Translations under genes and position numbers: made by a program
The notes under the pieces: model-generated
Seen by the model: the letters and a program-made list of their open reading frames with translations, nothing else
Database searches by the model: none
Told to the model about the DNA's origin: nothing
Assembly: GCF_005774735.1 (NCBI RefSeq)
Contig: NZ_VBUM01000003.1
Coordinates: 53,777-117,776, forward strand
DNA: 64,000 bases
From: Microbacterium sp. 5K110
Lineage (GTDB): Bacteria; Actinomycetota; Actinomycetes; Actinomycetales; Microbacteriaceae
Direction: 5' to 3'
Shown here: piece after piece, positions 10,059-18,761 of the stretch
Numbering within the stretch: the stretch's first letter is position 1
How the letters are laid out: each line of letters opens with the position of its first letter

Positions 10059-10137
10059 CCTCGACCGCGGCGGATCTCGACCTGCCGACGCCGACACGAC
10101 GGCATCCCGGATCTTCGCCCGGCGAACGGACAGGTCG

Positions 10138-10965
10138 CTACGAGACGAGACCGGCCAATTCGGCGCTGCGGTCCCACAGCAGGCGCGCCAGCCCGGGGTG
10201 GTCGGCCCGTCGGTGGGTCTTCGCGGGCTTGTTGTTGGCGTAGAAGCCGCCGGGCTGCCAGTCGACGCCGGGCTCGCCGAGAGCGAGCCACGTCAAACGC
10301 GCACCTCCGACGTCGGTGGAGGGCAGGAAGCGCTCGGCCAGAGCTCCGCCGTAGAGGAACTTCCACGACCCACTGGAGGTCGACCCGAAGCTCGAGGCGA
10401 TGACGCCGGGGTGGTAGGCGACGGACGAGAGCCCGGCGTCGCCGAAGCGGCGGTTCAGTTCCTTCGTGAACAGCACGTTGGCGAGCTTGGCGTTGCCGTA
10501 TGCAGCCGAGGCGGAGTATCGACGCTCCCCCTGGAGGTCGTCGATGTCGAAGCGCGAGAACAGACGCGCCGCCGCACTCGAGGTCTGGATGACCGACGCC
10601 CGCGAAGCGATGAGTGTTTCGCGTAGCAGGTTCGTGAGGAGGAATGGCGCGAGGTGGTTCACCTGGAACGTGACCTCGAAACCGTCGGTCGTGAGCGCGC
10701 GCTCCGCGAAGATCCCGCCGGCGTTGTTGGCGAGCACATCGATGCGCGGGAATTCCGCCGCGAGGGATGCCGCGAGCTCCCGAACCTGGGCGAGATCGGA
10801 GAAATCGGCCACGAACGAGCGAACCCCGAGCGCGTCCGCGACGCGGCGCGTCTTGTCGGGGTTTCGGCCGACGACGACGACATCCTCTCCGATGTCGTGG
10901 AGTTGGCGGGCGGCGGCCGCACCGATCCCATCGCTGGCTCCGGTGATCACGATCGTGCGGGGCAT
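10138..10965 (-). CDS. Short-chain dehydrogenase/reductase
   Basis: Encodes 275 residues with a Rossmann fold. The cofactor motif TGASDGIGAAAA (TGxxxGxG) is at residues about 8-19, with RNPDKT after the second strand suggesting NADP(H), then NNAGG, and the catalytic YGNAK (YxxxK) with an upstream Ser in QTSSAA. It resembles retinol-dehydrogenase-like or light-dependent-protochlorophyllide-reductase-like SDRs; the substrate is unknown. The ATG at 10965 has a perfect AGGAGG site upstream. It is divergent from msrB-msrA across 209 bp, in which I saw no specific regulatory element. Confidence 0.85.
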   Translation of the reverse strand: MPRTIVITGASDGIGAAAARQLHDIGEDVVVVGRNPDKTRRVADALGVRSFVADFSDLAQVRELAASLAAEFPRIDVLANNAGGIFAERALTTDGFEVTFQVNHLAPFLLTNLLRETLIASRASVIQTSSAAARLFSRFDIDDLQGERRYSASAAYGNAKLANVLFTKELNRRFGDAGLSSVAYHPGVIASSFGSTSSGSWKFLYGGALAERFLPSTDVGGARLTWLALGEPGVDWQPGGFYANNKPAKTHRRADHPGLARLLWDRSAELAGLVS

Positions 10966-11174
10966 GAGTCCTCCTGGCGGAATGGGGTGTCGCAAGCGAC
11001 GACGGCTGGCCACGTTAGCCCGCTCCCCCGGACAAACGTGCGGGCTTGCCCCCGGTATCCCCCGCGCATGAGAACTCACAGCCCGTTCCCAGTCCCACGG
11101 GACCAAATCGACCAGGTCCGACGTTCTCCCCACTGATGCCCGTACCGGGCATCGCACGCGAAAGGATGCACACC

Positions 11175-11633
11175 GTGACCACGGAGTACCGGAAGACGTC
11201 GGCCGCCCTCGGGCACCTCACCGACCGCCAGTTCGCCGTCACGCAGGACGACGCGACGGAGCCGCCGTTCCGCAACGAGTACTGGGACCACCACGAGGCA
11301 GGGATCTACGTCGACGTCGTGTCGGGGCAGCCGCTGTTCGCCTCGACCGACAAGTTCGACAGCGGGACGGGCTGGCCGAGCTTCACCAAGCCCATCGACG
11401 ACGACGCCGTCGTGGAGAAGACCGACCGGATGCTCTGGATGAAGCGCACCGAGGTGCGTTCGAGCGGCGCCGACAGCCACCTGGGCCATGTCTTCGACGA
11501 CGGCCCGCGCCAGGCCGGCGGGCTGAGATACTGCATGAACTCGGCCGCGCTCCGGTTCGTGCCCGTGAGCGAGCTCGAGGCTCAGGGCTACGGCGCCTAT
11601 CTGGCCCTCTTCCGCGAGAGTCGTGCGTCGTGA
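11175..11633 (+). CDS. msrB: Peptide methionine (R)-S-oxide reductase
   Basis: Encodes 152 residues. MsrB reduces the R epimer of methionine sulfoxide in proteins. [28 protein letters not shown] and the catalytic-cysteine motif [12 protein letters not shown] are present. The resolving cysteine often found in the SGCGWPSF position is Thr here, and the two CxxC zinc motifs are missing, so this is the zinc-free form. GTG at 11175 was chosen because AAAGGA lies 9 nt upstream; the ATG three codons earlier overlaps that site. msrA follows 47 nt downstream with its own ribosome-binding site, and one terminator ends both. Confidence 0.93.
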   Translation: MTTEYRKTSAALGHLTDRQFAVTQDDATEPPFRNEYWDHHEAGIYVDVVSGQPLFASTDKFDSGTGWPSFTKPIDDDAVVEKTDRMLWMKRTEVRSSGADSHLGHVFDDGPRQAGGLRYCMNSAALRFVPVSELEAQGYGAYLALFRESRAS

Positions 11634-11680
11634 ACCTCTTCTCCCTCTTCTCCCACCGCGATCGTAAAAGGAGCCACACC

Positions 11681-12235
11681 ATGACCAGCGGACCCACCGA
11701 CACCGGCGAGATCACCCGCCGACCCGGCACCGAGACCGCCGTCCTCGCGGGCGGCTGCTTCTGGGGCGTCGAGGACCTCATCCGCCGCCAGCCCGGCGTG
11801 CTCGACACGCGCGTCGGCTACACCGGCGGTACGAACGACCACGCGACGTACCGCAACCACCCCGGCCACGCCGAGGCGGTCGAGATCGTCTTCGACCCCA
11901 CGAAGACGAGCTACCGCGACATCCTGGCGTTCTTCTTCCAGATCCACGACCCGTCGACCCTGAACCGTCAGGGCAACGACATCGGCACGAGCTACCGCTC
12001 GGCGATCTTCCCGCTCTCGCCCGAGCAGGAGCAGGTCGCCCGCGACACGATCGCCGATGTCGACGCGTCGGGCATCTGGCCCGCGAAGGTCGTCACGACG
12101 ATCGAGGCCGAGGCCCCCTTCTGGGAGGCCGAGCCCGAGCACCAGGACTACCTGATCCGCATCCCGAACGGCTACACGTGCCACTTCGTGCGGCCCGGCT
12201 GGGTGCTGCCCAAGCGCGAGGACGCGACCGCGTAA
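11681..12235 (+). CDS. msrA: Peptide methionine (S)-S-oxide reductase
   Basis: Encodes 184 residues. The catalytic motif GGCFWG is near residue 23, followed by [24 protein letters not shown], the family's best conserved block. MsrA repairs the S epimer and so complements MsrB next door. The start is ATG at 11681 with AAAAGGAG 8 nt upstream; in-frame open sequence before it overlaps the msrB end and lacks homology. With msrB it forms a two-gene oxidative-damage repair operon, terminated at 12249-12272. No redox regulator is adjacent. Confidence 0.95.
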   Translation: MTSGPTDTGEITRRPGTETAVLAGGCFWGVEDLIRRQPGVLDTRVGYTGGTNDHATYRNHPGHAEAVEIVFDPTKTSYRDILAFFFQIHDPSTLNRQGNDIGTSYRSAIFPLSPEQEQVARDTIADVDASGIWPAKVVTTIEAEAPFWEAEPEHQDYLIRIPNGYTCHFVRPGWVLPKREDATA

Positions 12236-12248
12236 GTCTCGGACGAGC

Positions 12249-12272
12249 GCCCGGATGCCATGGCATCCGGGC
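12249..12272 (+). terminator. msrBA terminator
   Basis: A perfect palindrome of 24 nt with centre GGATGCCATGGCATCC, 13 nt after the msrA stop and followed by CCTTTCC. It contains both orientations of the heptamer that is iterated throughout this window, so it could also serve whatever role that heptamer has. Confidence 0.6.
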
Positions 12273-12321
12273 CCTTTCCGTTGCCTGCGGCGCGGGCGGC
12301 GGTTGATACGGTGGCGGCACC

Positions 12322-12684
12322 ATGGACATCCGAGTGGACACCGCGTCGACGACTCCCCCGTTCGCGCAAGTGCGGGTCCAGATCATCGCGATGATCGAGA
12401 GCGGCGCGCTGCCGACCGGCACACGGCTTCCCCCGGTCCGCGCGCTCGCGACCGACCTGGGCCTCGCGGCGAACACCGTCGCGCGCGTCTACAAGGAACT
12501 CGAAGAGGCGCGGTTCGTCGAGACCCGCGGTCGCGCGGGCACGTTCGTCTCGGCGGGAACGGATGCCACGCGGGAACGCGCAGCCGCGGCCGCCGCCGCG
12601 TTCGCCCGCGCGATGCGCGACCTCGGGGTCGAGGCCTCCGATGCGCTCGACCTCGCGCGCGCGGCGCTGCGGAACGGGAGCTAG
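12322..12684 (+). CDS. GntR family regulator, YtrA subfamily
   Basis: Encodes 120 residues. The GntR winged helix spans about residues 10-78: FAQVRVQIIAMIESGALPTG, RLPPVRALATDLGLAANTVARVYKELE, then a wing ending RAGTFVSAG. The C-terminal tail is a short Ala-rich helix of about 40 residues, the size seen in the YtrA subfamily, which usually controls ABC transporters. No ABC genes are adjacent, so its target is unknown. A P-loop protein gene starts 3 bp after its stop and is probably co-transcribed. The ATG is preceded by GGTGG. Confidence 0.85.
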   Translation: MDIRVDTASTTPPFAQVRVQIIAMIESGALPTGTRLPPVRALATDLGLAANTVARVYKELEEARFVETRGRAGTFVSAGTDATRERAAAAAAAFARAMRDLGVEASDALDLARAALRNGS

Positions 12685-12687
12685 AGC

Positions 12688-13128
12688 GTGGTCCGCATCC
12701 TGCTCACGGGGATGTCGGGCGCGGGCAAGTCGACTCTGCTCGCAGAACTCACGCGCCGCGGACACCAGACGGTCGAGACCGACCTCGACGGGTGGACCGA
12801 CGGGAACGGCGGGCCGTGGGACGAGGAACGGATGACAGTTCTGCTCGCGGGGCATCCGGACGTGATCGTGTGCGGAACCGCGGAGAATCAGGGCCGGTTC
12901 CGTGAGCGATTCGATCAGGTCGTGCTCCTGAGCGCTCCCATCGATGTCCTGATCGACCGCGTTCGCGCCCGGACGGACAACCCGTACGGTCGGACGTCCG
13001 CGCAGCAGGACGAGATCCGCCGATACGTGCGGGACGTGGAGCCGGCGCTCCGTCGGATGGCGACGCTGGAACTCGACGGCCGTCGACCGGTCAGCGAGCT
13101 CGCAGACACGGTCGATGCCCTGACCTGA
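12688..13128 (+). CDS. P-loop NTPase, small-molecule kinase-like
   Basis: Encodes 146 residues. An N-terminal Walker A motif, GMSGAGKS, lies at residues 8-15 and is followed by ETDLDGW, which may fill the substrate or DxD role of shikimate- or gluconate-kinase-like folds. ERMTVLLAGHPDVIVCGTAENQ resembles the nucleoside-monophosphate-kinase core. Length and pattern suit a small AAA_18/AAA_33-type kinase of unknown substrate. The start is GTG at 12688. It lies directly downstream of the GntR gene (3-bp gap). No catalytic assignment beyond ATP or GTP binding is justified. Confidence 0.75.
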   Translation: MVRILLTGMSGAGKSTLLAELTRRGHQTVETDLDGWTDGNGGPWDEERMTVLLAGHPDVIVCGTAENQGRFRERFDQVVLLSAPIDVLIDRVRARTDNPYGRTSAQQDEIRRYVRDVEPALRRMATLELDGRRPVSELADTVDALT

Positions 13129-13179
13129 CGAGCCGCAACCCCCACCGGCTGGGAACACACCCTGCCTACGCTCGACACC

Positions 13180-14415
13180 GTGAGCGGATACGACGTCGTG
13201 GTGATCGGGGCTGGGCTCGCGGGGCTGCGGTGCGCGACGCGCCTCGCCGAAGCGGGGCGGGATGTCATCGTCCTCGAGGCGGCGGACACGGTCGGCGGTC
13301 GGGAGCGCACGGATGTCGTCGACGGTTTCCGCCTCGACTGTGGCTTCCACGTGCTCAACCCGGCGTATCCGGCGATCCGGCGGTGGGTCGACGTGGGCGC
13401 GCTGGCGCTGCGGCGGTTCCCCGTCGCTCTCGGGGTGCGGCTCGACGATGGCGTGGCCCGCATCGCCCATCCCTTGCGGCACCCGGCGACGATCCCGGCG
13501 TCGCTCGGCAGCGGACTGGTACGCCCCGCCGACCTCCCGCCCCTCGCACGGTGGGCGCTTCCCGTCCTGACGAATCCGCGCGCGGTGAAGCGCGGGCCCG
13601 ATCGTCGTCTCGCCGAGGCGTGGGATCGGGCGGGCCTCCGCGGTCCCCTGCGCGAGAGCGTGCTCGAACCGTTTCTCGCGGGCGTCCTCGCCGACGACCG
13701 GCAGGAGTCGTCCGACACCTTCGTGCGCCTTCTCATCCGCAGCTTCGCCCTCGGCGCGCCCGGGGTTCCGGCCGCGGGGATCGGCGCCCTGCCCGCGCAA
13801 CTGGCGGACACCGCGCGGCGCGCGGGCGCCGGCATCCGCCTGTCCCATCGGGTGACCGCCACCCGGCCGCACGGGCGAGGGTGGCGTCTGGATGTCGAGA
13901 ACATGGATGCCGTCGACGCCCGCGCCGTGGTGCTGGCCACCGGCCTGACCCCCGGTCTGGACGTTCCTCTCCCCCGACCGCGCGGTCTCCAGACGTGGTG
14001 GTTCGCCACCGACGAGCGCCACAACGACGATCGAGCTTTGCGCGTGGACGGTCTGTGTCGCGGACCGATCGTGCACACCGCGATCGTCTCGAACACCGCC
14101 CCGACGTACGCCCCACGGGGCCAGCACCTGGTCGAGGCAACGGTCGTCATGCCCACGGCCGCGACGGAGGCGGACGTGCGCCGGCAGCTCGCCGAGCTGT
14201 GGGGTGTCGACACCCGTCCGTGGCGCCTGCTGCGCCGCGACGACGTCTCACGAGCCCTTCCCGCTCAGGAGCCGTCGCCGCATCTGCGCCGCCCGGTGCG
14301 ACTCGGCGACGGCCGCTACGTCGCGGGTGATCACCGCGATACCGCCTCGATCCAAGGTGCGCTCGTGTCGGGGCAGCGGGCGGCGGAGGCCGTGCTGCAC
14401 GACCTGTCGCGGTGA
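13180..14415 (+). CDS. FAD-dependent oxidoreductase
   Basis: Encodes 411 residues. The N-terminal dinucleotide-binding motif is VVVIGAGLAGLRCATRLAEA, with the ribose-binding Glu in VIVLEAADTVGGRERT. The C-terminal FAD-contacting segment is YVAGDHRDTASIQGALVSGQ. The layout matches amine oxidase/phytoene desaturase-like flavoproteins; the substrate is unknown. No carotenoid genes are adjacent. The start is GTG at 13180. A TACGCT hexamer lies 7 nt upstream and no ribosome-binding site is seen, so leaderless translation is likely. The gene for a small membrane protein follows 31 bp downstream. Confidence 0.85.
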   Translation: MSGYDVVVIGAGLAGLRCATRLAEAGRDVIVLEAADTVGGRERTDVVDGFRLDCGFHVLNPAYPAIRRWVDVGALALRRFPVALGVRLDDGVARIAHPLRHPATIPASLGSGLVRPADLPPLARWALPVLTNPRAVKRGPDRRLAEAWDRAGLRGPLRESVLEPFLAGVLADDRQESSDTFVRLLIRSFALGAPGVPAAGIGALPAQLADTARRAGAGIRLSHRVTATRPHGRGWRLDVENMDAVDARAVVLATGLTPGLDVPLPRPRGLQTWWFATDERHNDDRALRVDGLCRGPIVHTAIVSNTAPTYAPRGQHLVEATVVMPTAATEADVRRQLAELWGVDTRPWRLLRRDDVSRALPAQEPSPHLRRPVRLGDGRYVAGDHRDTASIQGALVSGQRAAEAVLHDLSR

Positions 14416-14446
14416 ACCGGCGGGTCCCACACGTCAAAATGGGAGC

Positions 14447-14821
14447 ATGCGGATCACCGGGGCCCTCGCCCTCACCATCGCGGCGACTCTCGCGGGGCTG
14501 TTCGGCGTCCTCATGCTCGGCGCGTCCGGTCTGACCGTGGCCGGCCCCGGGATCACCGTCATCCCGTACTCGGACTCGGACGATTCCGAGCGCGCCATCG
14601 GCATCGCCATGGGTGCCGCGGGACTCGGGATCTGGATCGTCGGGCTCATCGGCGCAGCGCTCGTCGGACTTCGCGGCTCGAGGCCTGGCCGGGGCCGCCG
14701 CGTCGTCGTGGGGATCGCGCTGGCGCTCGGTGCCGTCGTCGTGCTCGCTGGTCTGATCGCCGTGCTCACCGTGGCCCCGCCCGTGAGCGAATATCCGCAG
14801 CCGGAGTGGGGCCGTGCCTGA
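14447..14821 (+). CDS. Hypothetical membrane protein, 124 aa
   Basis: Three hydrophobic spans are predicted by eye: about residues 4-35, 55-75 and 86-108. An acidic loop (YSDSDDSER) separates the first two and basic residues (RGSRPGRGRR) precede the third. No family is recognised. The ATG at 14447 follows GGGAG. It lies close behind the flavoprotein gene and may be expressed with it. Confidence 0.65.
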   Translation: MRITGALALTIAATLAGLFGVLMLGASGLTVAGPGITVIPYSDSDDSERAIGIAMGAAGLGIWIVGLIGAALVGLRGSRPGRGRRVVVGIALALGAVVVLAGLIAVLTVAPPVSEYPQPEWGRA

Positions 14822-15170
14822 GCGCGAGACCCCGCGAGGGCGGACCCCTGTTCGATGACGCGATACCTCCGATCGCGCTCGTGACCGGACCCGTCTCGCT
14901 TCCGACGGAGACCCGCATTCGGGCGGCGACATCGACCTCCTAGCCCGACAGATCGAGAGCTTCCGGGCCTTGCAACGTCGTCGAGCGGGCCCCCGACCGC
15001 GCCGCGTTCGGCGCCGTCCGTCGCCCTGGCCGCCTCCGCACGTTCTCGGCGCTCGCGCGGATCGCCTGGCTTCTCTTCCGGCGAGTGCCTCCGGCGTGGT
15101 GCCCTCTCCTTATGACCCGTTCCCGTGACAGGGGTGGGAATGGACACGCCCCTCGGAGAGACTGGAGGAC
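14822..15170. other. Gene-free stretch, nothing recognised
   Basis: A 349-bp gap between two plus-strand genes. Minus-strand open frames through it continue antisense into the gene at 15171 and have no protein-like character. I see no terminator stronger than a short CCGTC/GACGG pair, and no RNA gene. The promoter of the downstream gene should lie here. Confidence 0.4.
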
Positions 15171-15860
15171 ATGGAGTTCGGCGGAACCGTGCCCATCGAC
15201 GCCCCGGATCCGGGCACCGCGTCCGACATCCGGCTGCGCGCGATCCCGTTTCCGGTGTTCCAGCTCCGGCCGCAGCGTTCCCTCACGCGCGTCCCGATGA
15301 CGGGGTTCACCGAGATGGGCGGGCCGAACGGCGCGGACGAAGTCTCCGTGCAGTTCACCTACACCCTGTGGCGGTATCCCGACGACCGCTCCGACCCCCG
15401 GAACGAGATCGAGGTGGACGAGCGGACCCGGCGCGCGATCGAGGGCGATCCGCCGGGGGGCCGACCCGCCTGGCTGAAGGAGCAGGCGCGGATCTTCCTC
15501 TATCCGATGCTGTGGGAAGCGACCCGCACCACGTGGCACGCATCACCCGACCGCGATCGGCACTCCCTCGCGCAGCAGCTCCTCGACCACACGAATCACT
15601 TCCTGCGGAACAGCTTCCGCGAGGAGCTCGGGCTTCCGGCCGGCCCGACGACAGCGGACGCGTGGAAGGTGAAAGCGAGCGCGGTCGCCGATTCCTCGAT
15701 CAGCGTGGACGGAGAGGAGCGTCCGGGAGTACACATCGACACTGACCCGTTCGTCTATGCCGTCGGCGTCCGCGTGAACGAACACGTCGTCTGCACCACG
15801 GTGCTCCCGCGGGACAGCCTGCCCTTCCTGACGCTCTCGCTCGCGCGCATCGAGTCGTAG
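15171..15860 (+). CDS. Hypothetical protein, 229 aa
   Basis: Not recognised. A soluble protein with no signal peptide or membrane span. The middle has an aromatic block (FTYTLWRYPDDR) and a Trp-rich segment (IFLYPMLWEATRTTW); the end alternates beta-type stretches (HIDTDPFVYAVGVRVNEHVV). The ATG is preceded by TGGAGGAC, an excellent ribosome-binding site, and codon bias is normal, so it is very likely a real gene. It converges on the GNAT gene with only 1 bp between stop codons. Confidence 0.75.
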   Translation: MEFGGTVPIDAPDPGTASDIRLRAIPFPVFQLRPQRSLTRVPMTGFTEMGGPNGADEVSVQFTYTLWRYPDDRSDPRNEIEVDERTRRAIEGDPPGGRPAWLKEQARIFLYPMLWEATRTTWHASPDRDRHSLAQQLLDHTNHFLRNSFREELGLPAGPTTADAWKVKASAVADSSISVDGEERPGVHIDTDPFVYAVGVRVNEHVVCTTVLPRDSLPFLTLSLARIES

Positions 15861-15861
15861 C

Positions 15862-16359
15862 TCAGCGACCCGCCAGCGCCTCGAGCGCCGCGCCCGTGAC
15901 GCGCCGCGTGGTCCACTCCTCCATCGCCTCCGCGCCGAGGGCACGGTAGAAGCCGATCGCGGGTTCGTTCCAGTCGAGCACCGTCCACTCCAGTCGCGGA
16001 TAGCCGCGCTCGAGGCACTCTGCGGCGAGCGCCGACAGCAGCGCGACGCCGTACCCGTTCGAACGGTACGGCTCGTGCACGTAGAGGTCTTCGAGCCAGA
16101 TGCCGTGGCGCCCGGTCCACGTCGAGTACGTGAGGAACCAGATCGCGATCGCGCGGATCTCGCCCTCTCCCCCGTCGACGACGAAGGCGAACGCGCGCGG
16201 GTCATCGCCGAAGAGCGTCTCGGTGAGCATGTCGACCGTGTTGTCGACGGCATCCGGTTCGCGTTCGTAGTCGGCGAGCGCCTGGATGCACGCGAGGATG
16301 CCGGGCTCGTCGCCCGGGCGGGCGCGGCGCAGCTCGGCACCATCGGTCAGCGAGGTCAT
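15862..16359 (-). CDS. GNAT family N-acetyltransferase
   Basis: Encodes 165 residues covering one GNAT domain. The acetyl-CoA pyrophosphate loop is RSNGYGVALL (RxxGxG/A), preceded by the strand IWLEDLYVHEPY and followed by ERGYPRLEWTVLDWNEPAIGFYRALGA, a standard GNAT C-terminal pattern. It resembles diamine or amino-acid N-acetyltransferases; the substrate is unknown. Its ATG overlaps the stop codon of trhO (ATGA), which implies translational coupling in a two-gene minus-strand operon. Confidence 0.88.
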   Translation of the reverse strand: MTSLTDGAELRRARPGDEPGILACIQALADYEREPDAVDNTVDMLTETLFGDDPRAFAFVVDGGEGEIRAIAIWFLTYSTWTGRHGIWLEDLYVHEPYRSNGYGVALLSALAAECLERGYPRLEWTVLDWNEPAIGFYRALGAEAMEEWTTRRVTGAALEALAGR

Positions 16360-17108
16360 GCCTCGAGGCTAGCCCGCACCGACAGCGTCGCGTCGAGGGC
16401 CTCGCGCTCGTCGAAGACGAAGCAATCGCCGTCCCAGTGCGCGTCGCCCTCCGCGGCGAACCAGCCCAGGATGCCGCCGTCGAGCTGGTACGCGTCCAGT
16501 CCTTCGTCGCGGAGATACAGCGCCGCCTTTTCGCACCGGATGCCGCCCGTGCAGAAGCTCACGACGGTCTTGCCCGCGAGCTCGTCGCGGTGGGCGGTCG
16601 CGGCATCCGGGAACTGGGTGAAGCGTTCGATCCGCCAGTCCTTCGCGCCCGCGAACGTGCCGTAGTCGACCTCGAACGCGTTGCGGGTGTCGACGAGGAC
16701 GACCTCTCGGCCCTCGTCGTCGACTCCCCGGTCGAGCCACCGACGCAGCGTTGCAGGCGACACGGCGGGCGCGCGGCGGTCCTGCGGGCGCACCTCGGGG
16801 CGGTCCATGCGGATGATCTCGTGCTTGACCTTCACCAGGAGCTTGCCGAAGGGCACCGTGTCCGACCAGCTCTCCTTCGTGGTCAGCTCCGCGAAGCGGG
16901 CATCCGCGCGCAGCTCGTCGACGAACCCGCGCACACCGGAAGCCTCGCCCGCGAGGAAGAAGTTGATGCCCTCCTCGGCGAGCAGGATCGTCCCGCGCAG
17001 CCCCGCCGCCGCGGCGCGTTCCTTCAGGACGGGACGCAGCACCGCGGGGTCGTCGATCCGCGTGAACAGATACGCCGAGACGTTGAGGACGGATGCCGCG
17101 GATGCCAT
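16356..17108 (-). CDS. trhO: tRNA uridine(34) hydroxylase, rhodanese type
   Basis: Encodes 250 residues. An N-terminal ferredoxin-like domain (about 1-100, with GTILLAEEGINFFLAG) is followed by a rhodanese domain with the active-site loop SFCTGGIRCEKAALYL near residue 180. TrhO (YceA, UPF0176 family) installs 5-hydroxyuridine at the wobble position of certain tRNAs. The ATG at 17108 sits inside a GGATGCC-ATG-GCATCC palindrome; a TACCCT hexamer 7 nt upstream and the absence of a ribosome-binding site suggest a leaderless mRNA. Its stop overlaps the start of the GNAT gene. Confidence 0.88.
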   Translation of the reverse strand: MASAASVLNVSAYLFTRIDDPAVLRPVLKERAAAAGLRGTILLAEEGINFFLAGEASGVRGFVDELRADARFAELTTKESWSDTVPFGKLLVKVKHEIIRMDRPEVRPQDRRAPAVSPATLRRWLDRGVDDEGREVVLVDTRNAFEVDYGTFAGAKDWRIERFTQFPDAATAHRDELAGKTVVSFCTGGIRCEKAALYLRDEGLDAYQLDGGILGWFAAEGDAHWDGDCFVFDEREALDATLSVRASLEA

Positions 17109-17193
17109 GGCATCCAGGGTACGCAGAGCGCAAGGCGGTCCGAGCCCGCCGCCGCTGTCGCTAACGTGGCAGGACCGTCCCCCTGGAGGATCC

Positions 17194-17925
17194 GTGCCCC
17201 AAGATCCCACCGTGTCGGTCGTGATCCCCGTTCGCGACGACGCCGTTCCCCTCGCCGCTTGCCTGCGGGCGCTCGCCGCGCAATCGCGCCCCGCCGACGA
17301 GATCGTCGTGGTCGACAACGCCTCCACCGACGACAGTGCCGCCGTCGCGCGGGCGACGGGTGCCCGGGTGGTGTTCTGCGGCGAGCGCGGCATCCCCGCC
17401 GCCGCCGCGACCGGATACGACGCCGCCCAGGGCGACCTCATCCTCCGGCTGGACGCCGACAGCCTTCCGGCCCCCGGGTGGATCGCGAGCATGGTCGACG
17501 CCCTCGCCGACCCGGAAGTGGATGCCGTCACCGCCGGCGCCGTGTTCCACGACGGCCCCGAGAGGCAGCGTCGGCCGATGGCGTGGGCGTTCCTCGGCAC
17601 CTACACGGCGTTCGCGTACCCGGCGCTCGGTCACGCCCCTCTGTGGGGCTCCAACATGGCGTTCCGGCGGGCGGCGTGGGAGAGCGTGCGCGATCGTGTG
17701 CACCTCGATCCCCGCCTGCACGACGACCTCGACCTGGCGTTCCACCTCGGCGAAGACCACCGGATCCGTATCGTCTCGGGACGGCACATGCGCGTCTCCT
17801 CCCGCACGGTGCGACCGCGACGGTTCGCGAAGAGCTTCTCCCGCGGGATGGGCACCGTGTTCGCGCACTGGCCGCGCGAGATCCCGCCCCTGCGGTGGGC
17901 GCGACGCCTGGGCCGGCGCCGCTGA
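17194..17925 (+). CDS. Glycosyltransferase family 2
   Basis: Encodes 243 residues. The GT-A fold begins at once with VSVVIPVRDDAVPLAACL, then EIVVVDNASTDDS, the metal-binding LRLDADS (DxD) and, further on, HDDLDLAFHL, which fits the catalytic-base (ED-like) region. There is no membrane span. It would transfer a sugar from a nucleotide donor to an unknown acceptor. GTG at 17194 has GGAGG 4-5 nt upstream. Its stop overlaps the start of the phosphatase-like gene (TGATG), and a membrane-protein gene follows with another overlap, so the three are one operon. Confidence 0.88.
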   Translation: MPQDPTVSVVIPVRDDAVPLAACLRALAAQSRPADEIVVVDNASTDDSAAVARATGARVVFCGERGIPAAAATGYDAAQGDLILRLDADSLPAPGWIASMVDALADPEVDAVTAGAVFHDGPERQRRPMAWAFLGTYTAFAYPALGHAPLWGSNMAFRRAAWESVRDRVHLDPRLHDDLDLAFHLGEDHRIRIVSGRHMRVSSRTVRPRRFAKSFSRGMGTVFAHWPREIPPLRWARRLGRRR

Positions 17926-18761
17926 TGGCGGCCGTGCTCTTCCCGAACGTCTCCGCCCCCGACCTGCACGTGATGAGCTTCAACGTGCGTCGTCGGTTCG
18001 AGCGGATGACGTGGCCGCCCGCCGATCGCTGGGGTCTGCGCAAGCAGCGCCTGCGGACGTTCCTCGGCGCGAATCGTCCGCACCTGCTCGGTTCGCAAGA
18101 GGCGATGCCCGACCAGGCGCGGTGGGTGCAGGAGTCTCTCGGCTCGACCTACGGGCGTGTCGGGCTCGGCCGCGGGCGCGACCGGGGTGGCGAGGGCACG
18201 CCGATCTTCTACGACCGCGACCGGCTGGAGGTCGAGGACTGGGAGCAGATCGCCCTCTCCGACACCCCCGACGTTCCCGGGTCCACGGGCTGGGGAAACT
18301 CGATCCCCCGCATCGCGGTGATCGCCCGGATGCGCGACCGCGCCACCTCCGGGCGCTTCGTGTTCGTCAATACCCATTTCGACGCGTTCTCGCGCCGCGC
18401 CCGACGGCACTCGGCGCGCTGGCTGAACGACGTCGTCGCCGGCGAGAGCGCTCCGCTGTTGTTCACCGCCGACATCAATGCCCACGTGCGTTCGGCCGAG
18501 CTGGCCGACATGTTCGACGAGGGCCGGCTGGTCGACACCTGGGCGTACACCCCGGTCCGCCGCACCGCCGAATGGGGCACGTTCAACAACTACCGCCGGC
18601 CGAAGCTCGGGGCCCGCCGTATCGATGCGATCCTCACAACCCGCGACGTGGGCGTGCGCGGGGTGGGTATCGACCCCCGTCCGACGGGGACGAGCTGGCC
18701 GTCCGACCACCTGCCGGTGCAGGCCGTCGTGCGAATCCCGGTGCAGGCGGAGAGCCGATGA
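17925..18761 (+). CDS. Endonuclease/exonuclease/phosphatase family protein
   Basis: Encodes 278 residues. The EEP fold motifs are in order: MSFNVRRRF, GSQEAM (metal-binding Glu), VNTHFDAFS, FTADINAH (catalytic Asp/Asn) and SWPSDHLPVQA (final Asp-His). There is no signal peptide, so it is probably cytoplasmic. Members act on nucleic acids, phosphoinositides or sphingomyelin; this one most resembles bacterial phosphodiesterases of unknown substrate. The ATG overlaps the upstream glycosyltransferase stop and its own stop overlaps the next ATG. Confidence 0.85.
   Translation: MAAVLFPNVSAPDLHVMSFNVRRRFERMTWPPADRWGLRKQRLRTFLGANRPHLLGSQEAMPDQARWVQESLGSTYGRVGLGRGRDRGGEGTPIFYDRDRLEVEDWEQIALSDTPDVPGSTGWGNSIPRIAVIARMRDRATSGRFVFVNTHFDAFSRRARRHSARWLNDVVAGESAPLLFTADINAHVRSAELADMFDEGRLVDTWAYTPVRRTAEWGTFNNYRRPKLGARRIDAILTTRDVGVRGVGIDPRPTGTSWPSDHLPVQAVVRIPVQAESR

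Noticed and set aside
14940..15539. Minus-strand open frame filling the gap at 14822-15170
   Set aside because: It continues antisense into the gene at 15171, has Arg/Pro/Gly-rich composition and no ribosome-binding site.
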